Of a stretch of DNA of 46,484 nucleotides, positions 20,520 through 33,037 are shown piece after piece. The position numbers were made by a program, and so were the translations under genes. This DNA comes from Deltaproteobacteria bacterium (GTDB lineage: Bacteria > Myxococcota_A > Polyangia > Haliangiales > Haliangiaceae): contig JAIOQA010000098.1 in NCBI GenBank assembly GCA_021413675.1, positions 1 to 46,484 of the forward strand, written 5' to 3'. The notes beneath the pieces were generated by a model, which was not told the DNA's origin, did not search any database, and saw nothing but the letters and a program-made list of their open reading frames with translations. Positions within the stretch are counted from its first letter, which is position 1. The number at the start of each line of letters is the position of its first letter.

Positions 20520-21170
20520 CTACAGCCGTACGCCGACGAACAGCTGCGCGTTCAGATCGACGTTGCGCGTGTCGAGGACGTCGACGTAGACCGGCTGACC
20601 GCCGACGGGCTTGCACGTGGGGCGGTCGCCGCCGTGGTCGCTGACGCCGGCGCCGAGCTGCGCGCCGACGATGAGGTGGCCGGTGGTGACGCCCACGCCG
20701 AGGGCGCCCTCGAAGGCCGCGCTCTGGATCGTCGGGTCGCCGCACAGCATCTCGAGGATCGCGGTCGTGTCCATGTGGATGCGCTCGACGCCGGCGCCGG
20801 CGCGCGCGAACAGCTCGACGTGCGGGAACTGGAGCGCGACGCGCGGGCCCGCGGTGAAGCGCCACCGGGTGAGGGTCGTGTCGTCGCTCTCGTCGGACAG
20901 GTTCATCCAGGTGTGATCGAACCCGAGGTCGAGGCCGACGACGACCCGCGGGTCGGATTCCGCGCCAGCGGGGTGCACCTGCACGAGCGCGCCGGCGCGC
21001 ACGCCGACCTGGGGCCCGGCTTCGACCAGCGCGTCGTAGCGGTCGTCGGCGACGGGCGCCGAGAGCCCGACGCTACCGTCGAGGAACCCGGCGAGCGGGC
21101 CGGCGGTGGCGCGGCCCTCGGCGGCGGACGCGATCGTGAGGGCGAGCAGCGCGATGACGGGACGGTGCAT
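20520..21170 (-). CDS. Probable outer-membrane beta-barrel protein
   Basis: 216 residues from ATG 21170 (MHRPVIALLALTIASA), chosen because it gives a normal signal peptide cut near AGP; a longer frame from 21236 begins with Arg-rich, non-hydrophobic sequence. The mature part alternates hydrophobic and polar residues in about eight strands (VGVRAGALVQVHP, RVVVGLDLGFDHTW, LTRWRFTAGPRVALQF, VELFARAGAGVERI). It ends with an aromatic/hydrophobic strand (LNAQLFVGVRL) of the kind the Bam machine recognises, though the last residue is Leu, not Phe. Two cysteines (LCGDP and PTCKP) may bond. Closest type is an OmpA/OmpW-like barrel of unknown role. Confidence 0.7.
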   Translation of the reverse strand: MHRPVIALLALTIASAAEGRATAGPLAGFLDGSVGLSAPVADDRYDALVEAGPQVGVRAGALVQVHPAGAESDPRVVVGLDLGFDHTWMNLSDESDDTTLTRWRFTAGPRVALQFPHVELFARAGAGVERIHMDTTAILEMLCGDPTIQSAAFEGALGVGVTTGHLIVGAQLGAGVSDHGGDRPTCKPVGGQPVYVDVLDTRNVDLNAQLFVGVRL

Positions 21171-21248
21171 GCGCCGACTGTGAGGCGTGACGCGGATCGG
21201 TGACGCGATCCGGCGCACGCTGCCGAGGCTTGCCACCCGTCCCGGGCG

Positions 21249-22871
<1,623 letters not shown>

Positions 22872-22958
22872 CAGGCGTCGGTCTAAGACGGGAGAGACCC
22901 CGACTCGAACGATGGTAAGCCGGCGCGGCGGCCAAGTCTAGCGCCCGTGAGGACGGGT

Positions 22959-23897
22959 TCACCCTGTGGTGTCGGAGGGATCCGCTTCGGTCGCGGGGTG
23001 GGCTTCCTCCCACCGCAGGCACACCAGTCCGACCAGCACCATGAGCAGCGTCGAGATGGCCTGGAACCCGAGCGACGCGGCGACGACGATGCCGTCGGCG
23101 CCGGGCACGGCGACGAACCGGGCCAGCAGGGTCTTGGCGGTCGCCTGGGTCGGACCAAGCCCGACCGGGGCGATCGGGAGTGCCTGGACCAGGAAGATGA
23201 TGGGGAACAGCACCAGCGCGGCGCGGATCGGGACCTCGATGCCGAACAGCCGGTAGGCGAGGGCGTGGGCGGCGATCAAGATGCCGAGGTGCAGGCTGCG
23301 GGCGGCGGTCGCCGCGAGCGTGCCGAACACGCCGGCGTCGAACAGCGGCGCGAGCAGGGCGTGGCGCGCCAGGAACTGCGGGCGGATCCAGACCAGCGCC
23401 AGGTACGCCGGCAGGCCGAACGCGACCAGCCACAGGAGCCAGGTCAGGTTGGCCTCGGGCACGGCCTCGAGGGCCAGGCCGCCGGCGACCGCGCCGACGA
23501 CGGCGAGCAGGAACGCGCCGGTCGTGAGCAGCACCGCGCCGGTCGCGCGCGCGAGGGGCACGTCGTGGCGACGGTGCAGGAACCAGACGATGCCGCCCTG
23601 GCCGGCGCCGTAGTTGACCAGCGCGAGCAGGTAGCTGGCGCCGCGCACGAGCACCACATCCTTGAAGCGCAGCGACACCTTCAGCGACACCCGCAGCGAG
23701 ACCCAGAGGGCGATCGAGTCCGCGATGAGCAGCGCCAGGATGTAGGGCACCGCGATCGCGCACAGCCGCCACCACGACACGTGCTCGAGCGCGTCGCCGA
23801 CCGCGGCGATCGGCGTGGTCGCCGCGACCCAGACCAGCGCGCCGACCGCGATGACGTAGGGCGCGAGCGCGCGGGCGCGGCGGGCGGTCGGGGACAC
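22959..23897 (-). CDS. LPG-synthase-type (UPF0104) multi-pass membrane protein
   Basis: About 312 residues from GTG 23897; the longer ATG at 23975 would add an Arg-rich segment unlike a membrane protein start. There are around eight hydrophobic helices. The pattern fits the lysylphosphatidylglycerol synthase transmembrane/flippase family: an early SWWRLCAIAVPYILALL, an internal YLLALVNYGAGQGGIVWFL, and the late signature LPIAPVGLGPTQATAKTLL. The soluble aminoacyl-transferase domain of MprF is absent, so the protein probably moves or binds a lipid or polyprenyl carrier. It lies 87 bases before the cyclase gene on the same strand. Confidence 0.82.
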   Translation of the reverse strand: MSPTARRARALAPYVIAVGALVWVAATTPIAAVGDALEHVSWWRLCAIAVPYILALLIADSIALWVSLRVSLKVSLRFKDVVLVRGASYLLALVNYGAGQGGIVWFLHRRHDVPLARATGAVLLTTGAFLLAVVGAVAGGLALEAVPEANLTWLLWLVAFGLPAYLALVWIRPQFLARHALLAPLFDAGVFGTLAATAARSLHLGILIAAHALAYRLFGIEVPIRAALVLFPIIFLVQALPIAPVGLGPTQATAKTLLARFVAVPGADGIVVAASLGFQAISTLLMVLVGLVCLRWEEAHPATEADPSDTTG

Positions 23898-24103
23898 GGC
23901 CGCGGAGTGTGCGCAGCCCCCCCGGCGGTGTCGAGCGCGGCGAGCGGCATTTGGCGCCCGGCGTGGGATCCGCACGGTGGCGCCAGGTTCGCGGCGCGTG
24001 ACCTGCTACGCTGCTCGCGGGTGCAGCGACGGCGCTGCAGGCATCGCCGCGGGTCGGGCCGCCCGTGGCAAGGACGTTCGCGAACGAGCGAGCGCGGTGC
24101 CGC

Positions 24104-25495
24104 ATGTCCTCCGATGATCCCGATTCGAGCGTGGGCCCACCGCCCGGGGTGTGGCTGTTCGCACACCGCGCGGTGCGGCGGCTGTGGTCGCCGATCCAGC
24201 GGTTCCTCGCGATCGAGGCGGCGAGCGGGCTGGTCCTGATCGCCGCGACCGCGGTCGCGCTCGCGCTCGCGAACTCGCCGTGGGCCGACGCCTACGATCA
24301 TGTCTGGCACACGCCGATCGGCCTCGCGGTCGGCGACTGGGCGTTCACCCGGCCGCTGCACTTCTGGGTGAACGACGGCCTGATGACGGTGTTCTTCTTC
24401 GTCGTCGGCCTCGAGATCCGGCGCGAGATGGCCGGCGGCGAGCTGTCGTCGCTCCGGCGCGCGGCGCTGCCGGTGGCCGCGGCGCTGGGCGGCATGCTCG
24501 TGCCGGCGCTCATCTACCTGGCGTTCAACCACGGCCGGACCGGCGAGGTCGGCTGGGCGATCCCGATGGCCACCGACATCGCGTTCGCGGTCGGCGTGCT
24601 GACCCTGCTCGGCCGGCGCGTGCCCTCGGCGCTGCGCGTGCTCCTGCTCGCGCTCGCGGTCATCGACGACATCGGCGCGATCCTGGTGATCGCGATCGCG
24701 TACTCGGGCGACATCGAGCCGGTCGGCTACGCGATCGCGGCCGCCGCGATCGCGGGCGTCATGGTGCTGTCGCGCGCGGGCGTGCGCGCGCCGGTGGCGT
24801 TCGTGCCCGCCGGCGTCGCGCTGTGGGTCGGGTTCCACGTCGCGGGCATCCATCCGACCCTGGCCGGCGTGGTGCTCGGCCTCCTGACGCCGGCGGCGCC
24901 GTGGTACGGCGCGCAGCACGCCGGTGAGGTCGCGCGGACCCACGGGCGCGCCCTGGCCGCCGGCGTCGACGATCACGCGGTCCACGATCATCTCGCCGCG
25001 ATCGATCGCGCGCGGCGCGAGGCGGTCGCGCCGGTCGAGCGGCTGCAGCACCTGCTGCACCCGTGGGTCGCGTTCGCGATCATGCCGCTGTTCGCGCTCG
25101 CCAACGCCGGCGTCTCGGTCGCCGGCGCGACCTTTACCGGCGACGCGGCCTGGGTGTTCCTCGGCGTCGCCGTCGGGCTCGCGGTCGGCAAGCCCATCGG
25201 CGTGTTCGTCGCGACCCGCGGCGCGATCGCGACCGCGCTGTCGCCGCGACCGCGGCGGGTGACCGACCTCGGGCTCGCGCTGGTCGGCGCGGTCGCGGGG
25301 ATCGGCTTCACGATGTCGCTGTTCATCGCGCAGCTGGCGTTCCCGGCCGGCCCGCTGCTCGCGACCGCCAAGCTCGCCATCCTCGCCGGCTCGGGCGCGG
25401 CGATCGCGATCGGGCTGACGGCCGGGCTGGTCGCGCTGCGCCCGGTCCGCGACGACGTCAGCGAACACGTCGCGGAGGCGGCGACCACCGACTGA
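24104..25495 (+). CDS. nhaA: Na+/H+ antiporter NhaA
   Basis: A 463-residue protein with about 12 membrane helices; it exports Na+ in exchange for periplasmic H+. Family motifs are plain: FFFVVGLEIRREM, MATDIAFAVGVLTLLGRRVP with the conserved Asp of helix IV, and VIDDIGAILVIA with the ion-binding pair D188-D189 (D163-D164 in E. coli). The C-terminal HPWVAFAIMPLFALANAGV and GIGFTMSLFIAQLAF are also typical. ATG 24104 was chosen over 24065 because the protein then begins at the usual distance from helix I. It is divergent from the UPF0104 gene with a 206-bp intergenic region, in which I saw no clear promoter. Confidence 0.95.
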   Translation: MSSDDPDSSVGPPPGVWLFAHRAVRRLWSPIQRFLAIEAASGLVLIAATAVALALANSPWADAYDHVWHTPIGLAVGDWAFTRPLHFWVNDGLMTVFFFVVGLEIRREMAGGELSSLRRAALPVAAALGGMLVPALIYLAFNHGRTGEVGWAIPMATDIAFAVGVLTLLGRRVPSALRVLLLALAVIDDIGAILVIAIAYSGDIEPVGYAIAAAAIAGVMVLSRAGVRAPVAFVPAGVALWVGFHVAGIHPTLAGVVLGLLTPAAPWYGAQHAGEVARTHGRALAAGVDDHAVHDHLAAIDRARREAVAPVERLQHLLHPWVAFAIMPLFALANAGVSVAGATFTGDAAWVFLGVAVGLAVGKPIGVFVATRGAIATALSPRPRRVTDLGLALVGAVAGIGFTMSLFIAQLAFPAGPLLATAKLAILAGSGAAIAIGLTAGLVALRPVRDDVSEHVAEAATTD

Positions 25496-25529
25496 CGCGC
25501 TCGGAGTCGCGCCGGATCGCGCTCGGGGA

Positions 25530-25535
25530 TATTCT
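25530..25535 (+). promoter_or_regulatory. -10-like TATTCT, nine bases before a start codon
   Basis: TATTCT ends nine bases before ATG 25545 and there is no ribosome binding site, the same arrangement as at 18502. It suggests a leaderless transcript for the hybrid kinase. Confidence 0.5.
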
Positions 25536-25544
25536 CGCCCCGCG

Positions 25545-28034
<2,490 letters not shown>

Positions 28035-28039
28035 TCAGA

Positions 28040-28064
28040 GCCTGTGAAGCTTTCGCTTCCAGGC
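28040..28064. terminator. Hairpin between convergent genes
   Basis: GCCTG-T-GAAGC, a TTTC loop, then GCTTC-CAGGC: ten pairs with one bulge, six bases after the kinase stop. CTCCGG-AA-CCGGAG (28111-28124) and GAGTTTG-ATGA-CAAACTC (28131-28148) follow; the last abuts the end of the channel gene. None has a strong T-run, but three hairpins in 110 bases probably serve to end both transcripts. Confidence 0.5.
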
Positions 28065-28148
28065 CCATTCTCGATCGATCGGCCCCGTCGAGGACGACGG
28101 TCCCGATCTCCTCCGGAACCGGAGAACTTCGAGTTTGATGACAAACTC

Positions 28149-29309
28149 TCAGGCCATCGAGGCGGCGACGACCGCGACCGCGGTCGCGAGCGTGACCGTC
28201 GGCAGCGCCCAGACCAGCACGCGGTAGAGCTGCTCCTGCACGTGGCGGCCGAACCAGCGCCGCACCAGGTTGAAGCGGACCAGCGCGATGTTCAGCGCGA
28301 GCGTGGTCCCGAGCGTCAGGTAGATGAGCCCGAACAGCCGGGTGATCGTGTTGTCGCCGGTCATGAGCGACGGGTAGGCCGAGCCGATCGTGAAGTTGAG
28401 CGCGATCACCGCGAACAGCCCGCCGAGCAGGATGTTGGTGAGGTCGAGCGGCGCGACCTTGAACTCGCCGTCCTCCATCCGCATGAGCCAGAGCGCGAGC
28501 AGCGGGATCATCAGCACGGCGAACAACGGGATGAAGATCGCGAGCACGCCGGCACCCGGGCGGCGCGCGACGTCGAGCGTGACGTCGACGCCATCCTGGG
28601 CCTCGCCGTACCAGCCCGGCTCGGTGGTGTGCGCGATCCCGATCCGCACTGGCTCCCAGCCGTCGAGGGTCGCGCGCGTGGACTGCTGCGCGAACCCGAG
28701 ATCGTCCTGGTCGACGTCGAGCACGACCAGCGTGGTGCGCTCGCGCTTCGAGACCACCTGCAGCCGCAGGCCCTGGCGGTCGAACGGGAACTGCCCGAGA
28801 TCGAGCGGGGTCGCGAACTGCCCGGTGAGGCGCGCGCGGAGCTCGCACTCGCCGGTCGCCGTGATGCGCAGCAGCGCGCGGCTGCGGCTCGGATCGGCGA
28901 GCTGGTTGCGGAAGCCGAGCTGGGGCGACCAGATCGTGGCGAGGCGGGCGTCGGCGTCGGCGTCGCGGAGCAGCACCGGCGGGCCGCTCGCGTCCGGATC
29001 GGCGAGGCGCGGATCGGCCCAGCGCACGCGCAGGTCGAGGGTCGCGGTGAACGTGCCCGCGCGATCGTCGATCGCGCGGAGCTCGACGATCGCGGCGCTG
29101 ACGCGGACGATCAGCGGCAGGCCGCGGCCCGTCGGCAGATCGGTGAGGACGACCGGCGGCTCGGCGTCCGGCGGGGGCGCGGCGGGCGCAGCGGGCGCTG
29201 GCGCCGCGGCGGGCGTGGGGGCCGCGGGGGCTGGCGCCGCGCGCTGGGCGCGCGCGGTCCGCGCGGCCACCACCGCGATCACCAGCGCGATCGCGATCCG
29301 CCGGATCAC
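28149..29309 (-). CDS. Pentameric ligand-gated ion channel (Cys-loop receptor) homologue
   Basis: 386 residues from GTG 29309, which overlaps the stop of the upstream gene as GTGA. A signal peptide (about 1-22) is followed by an Ala/Pro linker (23-50), an extracellular beta domain (52-250) and four membrane helices: M1 253-276 with P269, M2 about 286-308, M3 324-345, M4 363-383. Diagnostic motifs are present: the loop-A region WSPQLGFRN (127-135), and FPFDRQ (174-179), the conserved Pro-x-Asp core of the Cys loop. The two loop cysteines are missing (only C155), as in bacterial members such as GLIC and ELIC. M2 is rich in Leu, Asn and small residues (LTNILLGGLFAVIALNF). Ligand and ion choice cannot be read. 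Coupling to a Cache-HAMP receptor gene is unusual. Confidence 0.88.
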   Translation of the reverse strand: MIRRIAIALVIAVVAARTARAQRAAPAPAAPTPAAAPAPAAPAAPPPDAEPPVVLTDLPTGRGLPLIVRVSAAIVELRAIDDRAGTFTATLDLRVRWADPRLADPDASGPPVLLRDADADARLATIWSPQLGFRNQLADPSRSRALLRITATGECELRARLTGQFATPLDLGQFPFDRQGLRLQVVSKRERTTLVVLDVDQDDLGFAQQSTRATLDGWEPVRIGIAHTTEPGWYGEAQDGVDVTLDVARRPGAGVLAIFIPLFAVLMIPLLALWLMRMEDGEFKVAPLDLTNILLGGLFAVIALNFTIGSAYPSLMTGDNTITRLFGLIYLTLGTTLALNIALVRFNLVRRWFGRHVQEQLYRVLVWALPTVTLATAVAVVAASMA

Positions 29310-30451
29310 GCGTCGCCCCGCGGCGCCGACCTGGCCTCGGCCTCGGCGCGCAGCCGCTCGTGGTGGCGGGCCAGCGCGGCCAGCTCGTCGCACAGCGGGC
29401 CATCATCGCCGGGCCGCGCGGTGTCGCCGCGCGCGAGCGCGTCGAACCGTCCGCTGATCGCGCGCAGCGGCGCGAGCAGCCCGCCGCGCAGCACGATGAT
29501 GATCAAGCCGGAGAGGAGCACGATCGCGAACAGCGCGACGAGCACCTGCCAGACCTTCGAGCGACTCGCCGCGGCCCGCGACGAGCTGAAGTCCTGCGCG
29601 GCCGCGAGCACGCCGATGATCTGGCCGGTGCTGTCGGGCACCGGCGTCAGCATGACGCCGTACGGCACGCCCGCGGCCATCGCGGTGTAGCGCACCGGCA
29701 CGGTCGCCGACGCGAGCTGGGACGAGTCGACCAGCTGCGTGAGCAGCGCGCGATCGGTGGCGTGCAGCTGGATGTGCTTGCCGATCCGGCGCTGCGGGTC
29801 GAACACCGCGGGATCGATGCCGGTCGCCAGCCGGTGCAGCGGCTCCTCCTCGATGTAGAGCCCGAGCTCGAGGCCGTAGCCGCGCTTGATGTCGTCGAGC
29901 ACGGTGCCCGGGTTGACGCCGACCTCGACGCTGCCGATCATCTTGCCGTCGACGCCGTTGACCGGCACCGCCGCGAACAGGTCGGGGCCGGACCGCGCGA
30001 TCTCGACGCTGTGGCGCGCGACGTGCGACGCGTAGACGTCGAGGATCAGCGGCTGCTTGCTCTGCTCGCCGAACTTGTCGGGCGCGTGCAGGCGCAGGAG
30101 CGCGATGCCCGGCGGCACGTGGAAGATGACCTGCTCGACGCCGTACTTGTCGCGCTGGACCGCGAACATCGCCTGGGTCTCGGCGAGCAGCCCCGCGCGA
30201 TCCTGCGCCGCGACCAGGGCCTGGATGCGCGGCAGGTCCGCGATCAGCTCGGCGCGCGCGAGCGCGTGGTCCTCGGCCTCGCGCAGGCCCGCCTGGACGA
30301 TCGCGTCCATCTGCTGGTAGCGACCGTCCTCGACGTCGCTGATCAGGCCCCCGACCAGCGCGTGCAGGGCCAGGCCCATCGCGCTGACCACGGCGATCGT
30401 GGAGATGACGAGGGTGGTCGGCGCGAACCGCGCGAACCTCACGCGCGCCAC
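29306..30451 (-). CDS. Cache-HAMP membrane receptor without output domain
   Basis: About 381 residues from GTG 30451 (GTG 30442 is an alternative). Layout: TM1 about 12-33, a large extracytoplasmic Cache-type sensor (35-295; core VEQVIFHVPPGIALLRLHAP and an FAAVPVNGVDGKMIGSVEVG segment), TM2 about 299-323, then only a HAMP-like linker and coiled coil (325-381; LAPLRAISGRFDALARGD, DELAALARHHERLRAEAEAR). Chemoreceptors and kinases with this front end always carry a signalling or catalytic domain after HAMP; here the protein simply stops. The stop codon overlaps the start of the ion-channel gene (GTGA), so the channel is the obvious candidate partner. That partnership is inference. Confidence 0.8.
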   Translation of the reverse strand: MARVRFARFAPTTLVISTIAVVSAMGLALHALVGGLISDVEDGRYQQMDAIVQAGLREAEDHALARAELIADLPRIQALVAAQDRAGLLAETQAMFAVQRDKYGVEQVIFHVPPGIALLRLHAPDKFGEQSKQPLILDVYASHVARHSVEIARSGPDLFAAVPVNGVDGKMIGSVEVGVNPGTVLDDIKRGYGLELGLYIEEEPLHRLATGIDPAVFDPQRRIGKHIQLHATDRALLTQLVDSSQLASATVPVRYTAMAAGVPYGVMLTPVPDSTGQIIGVLAAAQDFSSSRAAASRSKVWQVLVALFAIVLLSGLIIIVLRGGLLAPLRAISGRFDALARGDTARPGDDGPLCDELAALARHHERLRAEAEARSAPRGDA

Positions 30452-30647
30452 CGCGCGACGAACAGACGGGCGGCGCCGCGGCGCCCCCCAGGAGCAGCGG
30501 TGACGAGCACGATTGGCGCCATCGTCGTCGATGCTCGCGGACCGCCCGGCAGCGGTCAAGCGGTCGGGGGCCAACCCGCGCGGCGCCGCGGCGATATCGC
30601 CCTTGCTCCCACCTTGCCAGTGCGCGCATGATCGCGCGGTGCGAGGG

Positions 30648-31343
30648 ATGCGGATCGCGGTCGCGCTCGTGGCGCTCGGCGCCTGCGGCGGCGGCAGCGA
30701 CACCGCGGACGCGCGTGGCGGCAGCTGCACCGCGGTGCCCGCCGCCGAGAGCGGCGACGGCACGTACTACGCGGCCGACGGCACCGGCAACTGCAGCTTC
30801 GATCCACCGGCCGGCCCGCTGCTGGTCGCCGCGATGAACAACCCCGACTACGCCAACGCGGCCTGGTGCGGCGCGTGCCTCGAGGTCACCGGGCCCGATG
30901 GCGTCGTCGTGGTCACCGTCGTCGATCGCTGCCCCGAGTGCGCGCATGGCGATCTCGATCTGAGCCCCGACGCGTTCGCGATGCTGTCGCCGCTGTCGGC
31001 CGGGCGCATCCCGATCACCTGGCACGAGGTCGCCTGTCCGGTGACCGGACCGATCGCCTACCGGTTCAAGGAGGGCTCGAATCCCTACTGGACCGCGATC
31101 CAGATCCGCAACCACCGCTATCCGATCGCGCAGCTCGAGGCGCGCGACGACGCCGGCGTCTGGCACGCGCTCCCGCGCGAGAGCTACAACTACTTCGTCG
31201 ACGCGAGCGGGCTGGGCCCGGGGCCGTACGCGCTGCGCGTCACCGACGAGCGCGGCCACGTCGTCGAGGACGACGCGGTGCCGTTCGCCGAGGCGACCGA
31301 GGCCCGCGGCGCGGCGCAGCTCGACGCCTGCGTCAGCGATTGA
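30648..31343 (+). CDS. Bacterial expansin, lipoprotein
   Basis: 231 residues from ATG 30648, with lipobox LGAC (C13). The mature protein has the two-domain expansin form: a double-psi beta-barrel (about 30-118) and a CBM63-like beta-sandwich (about 135-225). Key residues of Bacillus subtilis EXLX1 are matched: D93 in VVDRCPECA fits D71, and D104 in GDLDLSPDAF fits D82, the residue essential for wall loosening. The binding surface PYW (in EGSNPYWTAIQIRNHRYP) and Tyr in ESYNYFV correspond to the aromatic cellulose-binding line, with one Trp replaced by Tyr. Cysteines in AWCGACLEV and RCPEC suggest disulphides. Expansins loosen cellulose-containing walls without hydrolysis. Lipid anchoring would keep it on the cell surface. 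It overlaps the convergent neighbour by 11 bases. Confidence 0.88.
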   Translation: MRIAVALVALGACGGGSDTADARGGSCTAVPAAESGDGTYYAADGTGNCSFDPPAGPLLVAAMNNPDYANAAWCGACLEVTGPDGVVVVTVVDRCPECAHGDLDLSPDAFAMLSPLSAGRIPITWHEVACPVTGPIAYRFKEGSNPYWTAIQIRNHRYPIAQLEARDDAGVWHALPRESYNYFVDASGLGPGPYALRVTDERGHVVEDDAVPFAEATEARGAAQLDACVSD

Positions 31344-31965
31344 AGAGCACGAAGATCAGCTGGTAGACGACGAACGCGAGCGCGCCGATCGCCGCGGCGG
31401 GCGCGGGCCGCAGCTGCTGGCTCGCGCCCATCGCCTTGGTGAACATCAGCACGAACCACACCAGGTAGCCGGTCATGAGCGTCCAGATCAACGCGCCAGC
31501 CGCGGTCGCGCCGTTCATCGCGTCCTCGTACGCGCGCTGATCGATGACGCCGACGAAGCCGAGGAAGGTCGTGACGACGTCGTGCAGCGCCGTCCACCAC
31601 GACGCGACCGACAGGCCGACGCCGAGCCCCGCGAGCGTGTCCTCGAACGCGCCGGTCCCGCCGACAGCGCGGGCCGCGAGCTGCGCGACGCCGGTGGCCG
31701 CGATCCACGCCAGCAGCAGGCTCGGCACGTGGAAGTAGAGGTTGTAGTGGTAGTAGACCTCGGCGTCGATCGCGAGCCACGGCCGGAACACCGTCGGCCG
31801 GCCGCCGTTGTGCGACAGGAAGAAGTAGACCAGCGTGTACGCGGTCGCGGTGATCGCGACGGCGTAGGCGCCGTAGCGCAGCCGTCGCGGCTCCGCGGCC
31901 AGCGCATCGAGCGCGCGCCGCGGCCGGATGAACGCCCGCGCGTAGTACCAGCCGAAGCCCCGCAT
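31333..31965 (-). CDS. Yip1-family-like membrane protein
   Basis: A 210-residue protein with five likely membrane helices (near 36-53, 76-98, 112-130, 150-172 and 188-208). The opening GWYYARAFIRPRRALDAL and the helix TAALHDVV-like middle resemble Yip1/YIP1-domain proteins of bacteria, whose role is unknown. The family call is moderate. It starts three bases after the end of the nitronate monooxygenase gene, so the two form an operon. Its end overlaps the expansin gene on the other strand. Confidence 0.65.
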   Translation of the reverse strand: MRGFGWYYARAFIRPRRALDALAAEPRRLRYGAYAVAITATAYTLVYFFLSHNGGRPTVFRPWLAIDAEVYYHYNLYFHVPSLLLAWIAATGVAQLAARAVGGTGAFEDTLAGLGVGLSVASWWTALHDVVTTFLGFVGVIDQRAYEDAMNGATAAGALIWTLMTGYLVWFVLMFTKAMGASQQLRPAPAAAIGALAFVVYQLIFVLFNR

Positions 31966-31968
31966 CCG

Positions 31969-32922
31969 TCAGGCCAGGCGCGCCTTCGCCTCCTGGTACT
32001 CGCGGACCAGGCGCGCGACCAGCTCGGCCGCCGGCGGCACGCTCGCGATCGAGCCGATGCCCTGACCGCAGCCCCAGATGTCCTTCCAGGCCTTGGCCGC
32101 CGCGCCGCCGCCGAAGTTCATCTTCGACGGGTCGCTGGTCGGCAGCGCGTCGGGATCGAGACCCGCCGCCACGATCGACGCCTTCAGGTAGTTGCCGTGC
32201 ACGCCGGTGAACAGGTTGGTGTAGACGATGTCGCTGGCGCTGCCGTCGACGATCGCCTGCTTGTACGCGGCGACCGCGTTGGCCTCCTGGGTCGCGATGA
32301 ACGCCGAGCCGAGGTACGCGACGTCGGCGCCCAGCGCCTGCGCCGCGAGCACGCCGCGGCCGGTCGCGATCGCGCCCGCCAGCGCGAGCGGTCCGTCGAA
32401 GAACCGGCGGATCTCCTCGACCAGCGCGAACGGCGACAGCGTGCCGGCGTGGCCGCCGGCGCCGGCGCACACCGCGATCAGCCCGTCGGCGCCCTTGTCG
32501 AGCGCCTTCTTGGCGTGGACCACGTTGATCACGTCGTGCAGCACGATGCCGCCCCAGGCGTGGACCCGCGCGTTGAGATCCTCGCGCGCGCCGAGCGAGG
32601 TGATCACGATCGGCACCCGGTAGCGCTCGCACAGCGCGAGATCGTGCTCGAGCCGATCGTTGGACTTGTGGACGATCTGGTTGACCGCGAACGGCGCGGT
32701 CGGGCGATCCGGGTGCGCGGCCGCGTGCGCGGCGAGCTCGGTCGTGATGCGCGCGAGCCAGGTGTCGAGCAGCTCGGGCGGCCGCGCGTTGAGCGCGGGG
32801 AACGAGCCGACGATGCCGGCCTTGCACTGCGCGAGCACGAGGTCGGGTTGCGAGATGATGAACAGCGGCGCGCCGATCACCGGCAGCGCGAGACGATCGC
32901 GGAGGAGCGCGGGCAACGACAT
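31969..32922 (-). CDS. Nitronate monooxygenase (2-nitropropane dioxygenase family)
   Basis: A 317-residue FMN-dependent TIM-barrel enzyme that oxidises alkyl nitronates such as propionate 3-nitronate. The start is ATG 32922 (MSLPALLRDRLALPVIGAP). The family markers are the N-terminal LPVIGAPLFIIS, an internal AVNQIVHKSN, the catalytic-His segment AGAGGHAGTLSPFALV, the FMN-phosphate loop ALAGAIATGRGVLAAQALGADVAYLGSAFI, and the C-terminal GQGIG. All of them read intact. It is the first gene of a two-gene operon with the Yip1-like gene, and it is divergent from the M13 peptidase across a region with a 9-bp inverted repeat. Confidence 0.9.
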   Translation of the reverse strand: MSLPALLRDRLALPVIGAPLFIISQPDLVLAQCKAGIVGSFPALNARPPELLDTWLARITTELAAHAAAHPDRPTAPFAVNQIVHKSNDRLEHDLALCERYRVPIVITSLGAREDLNARVHAWGGIVLHDVINVVHAKKALDKGADGLIAVCAGAGGHAGTLSPFALVEEIRRFFDGPLALAGAIATGRGVLAAQALGADVAYLGSAFIATQEANAVAAYKQAIVDGSASDIVYTNLFTGVHGNYLKASIVAAGLDPDALPTSDPSKMNFGGGAAAKAWKDIWGCGQGIGSIASVPPAAELVARLVREYQEAKARLA

Positions 32923-32944
32923 CGCCCGAAGATGGCATGGGACG

Positions 32945-32968
32945 CGTGCGACATGGGCCTGTCGCACG
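32945..32968. promoter_or_regulatory. Palindromic operator-like site between divergent genes
   Basis: CGTGCGACA and TGTCGCACG are perfect nine-base arms separated by TGGGCC. The site lies 22 bases upstream of the nitronate monooxygenase start and 70 bases before the M13 gene. TTGACC further on could be a -35 for the latter. A dimeric regulator is likely to bind here; which one is not known. Confidence 0.5.
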
Positions 32969-33037
32969 ACGAGACCGGGATCGATCGGTTGACCGCGCCG
33001 GTCACGCGATGCAGGCCATCCGCTCGGAGGTCAGTTC

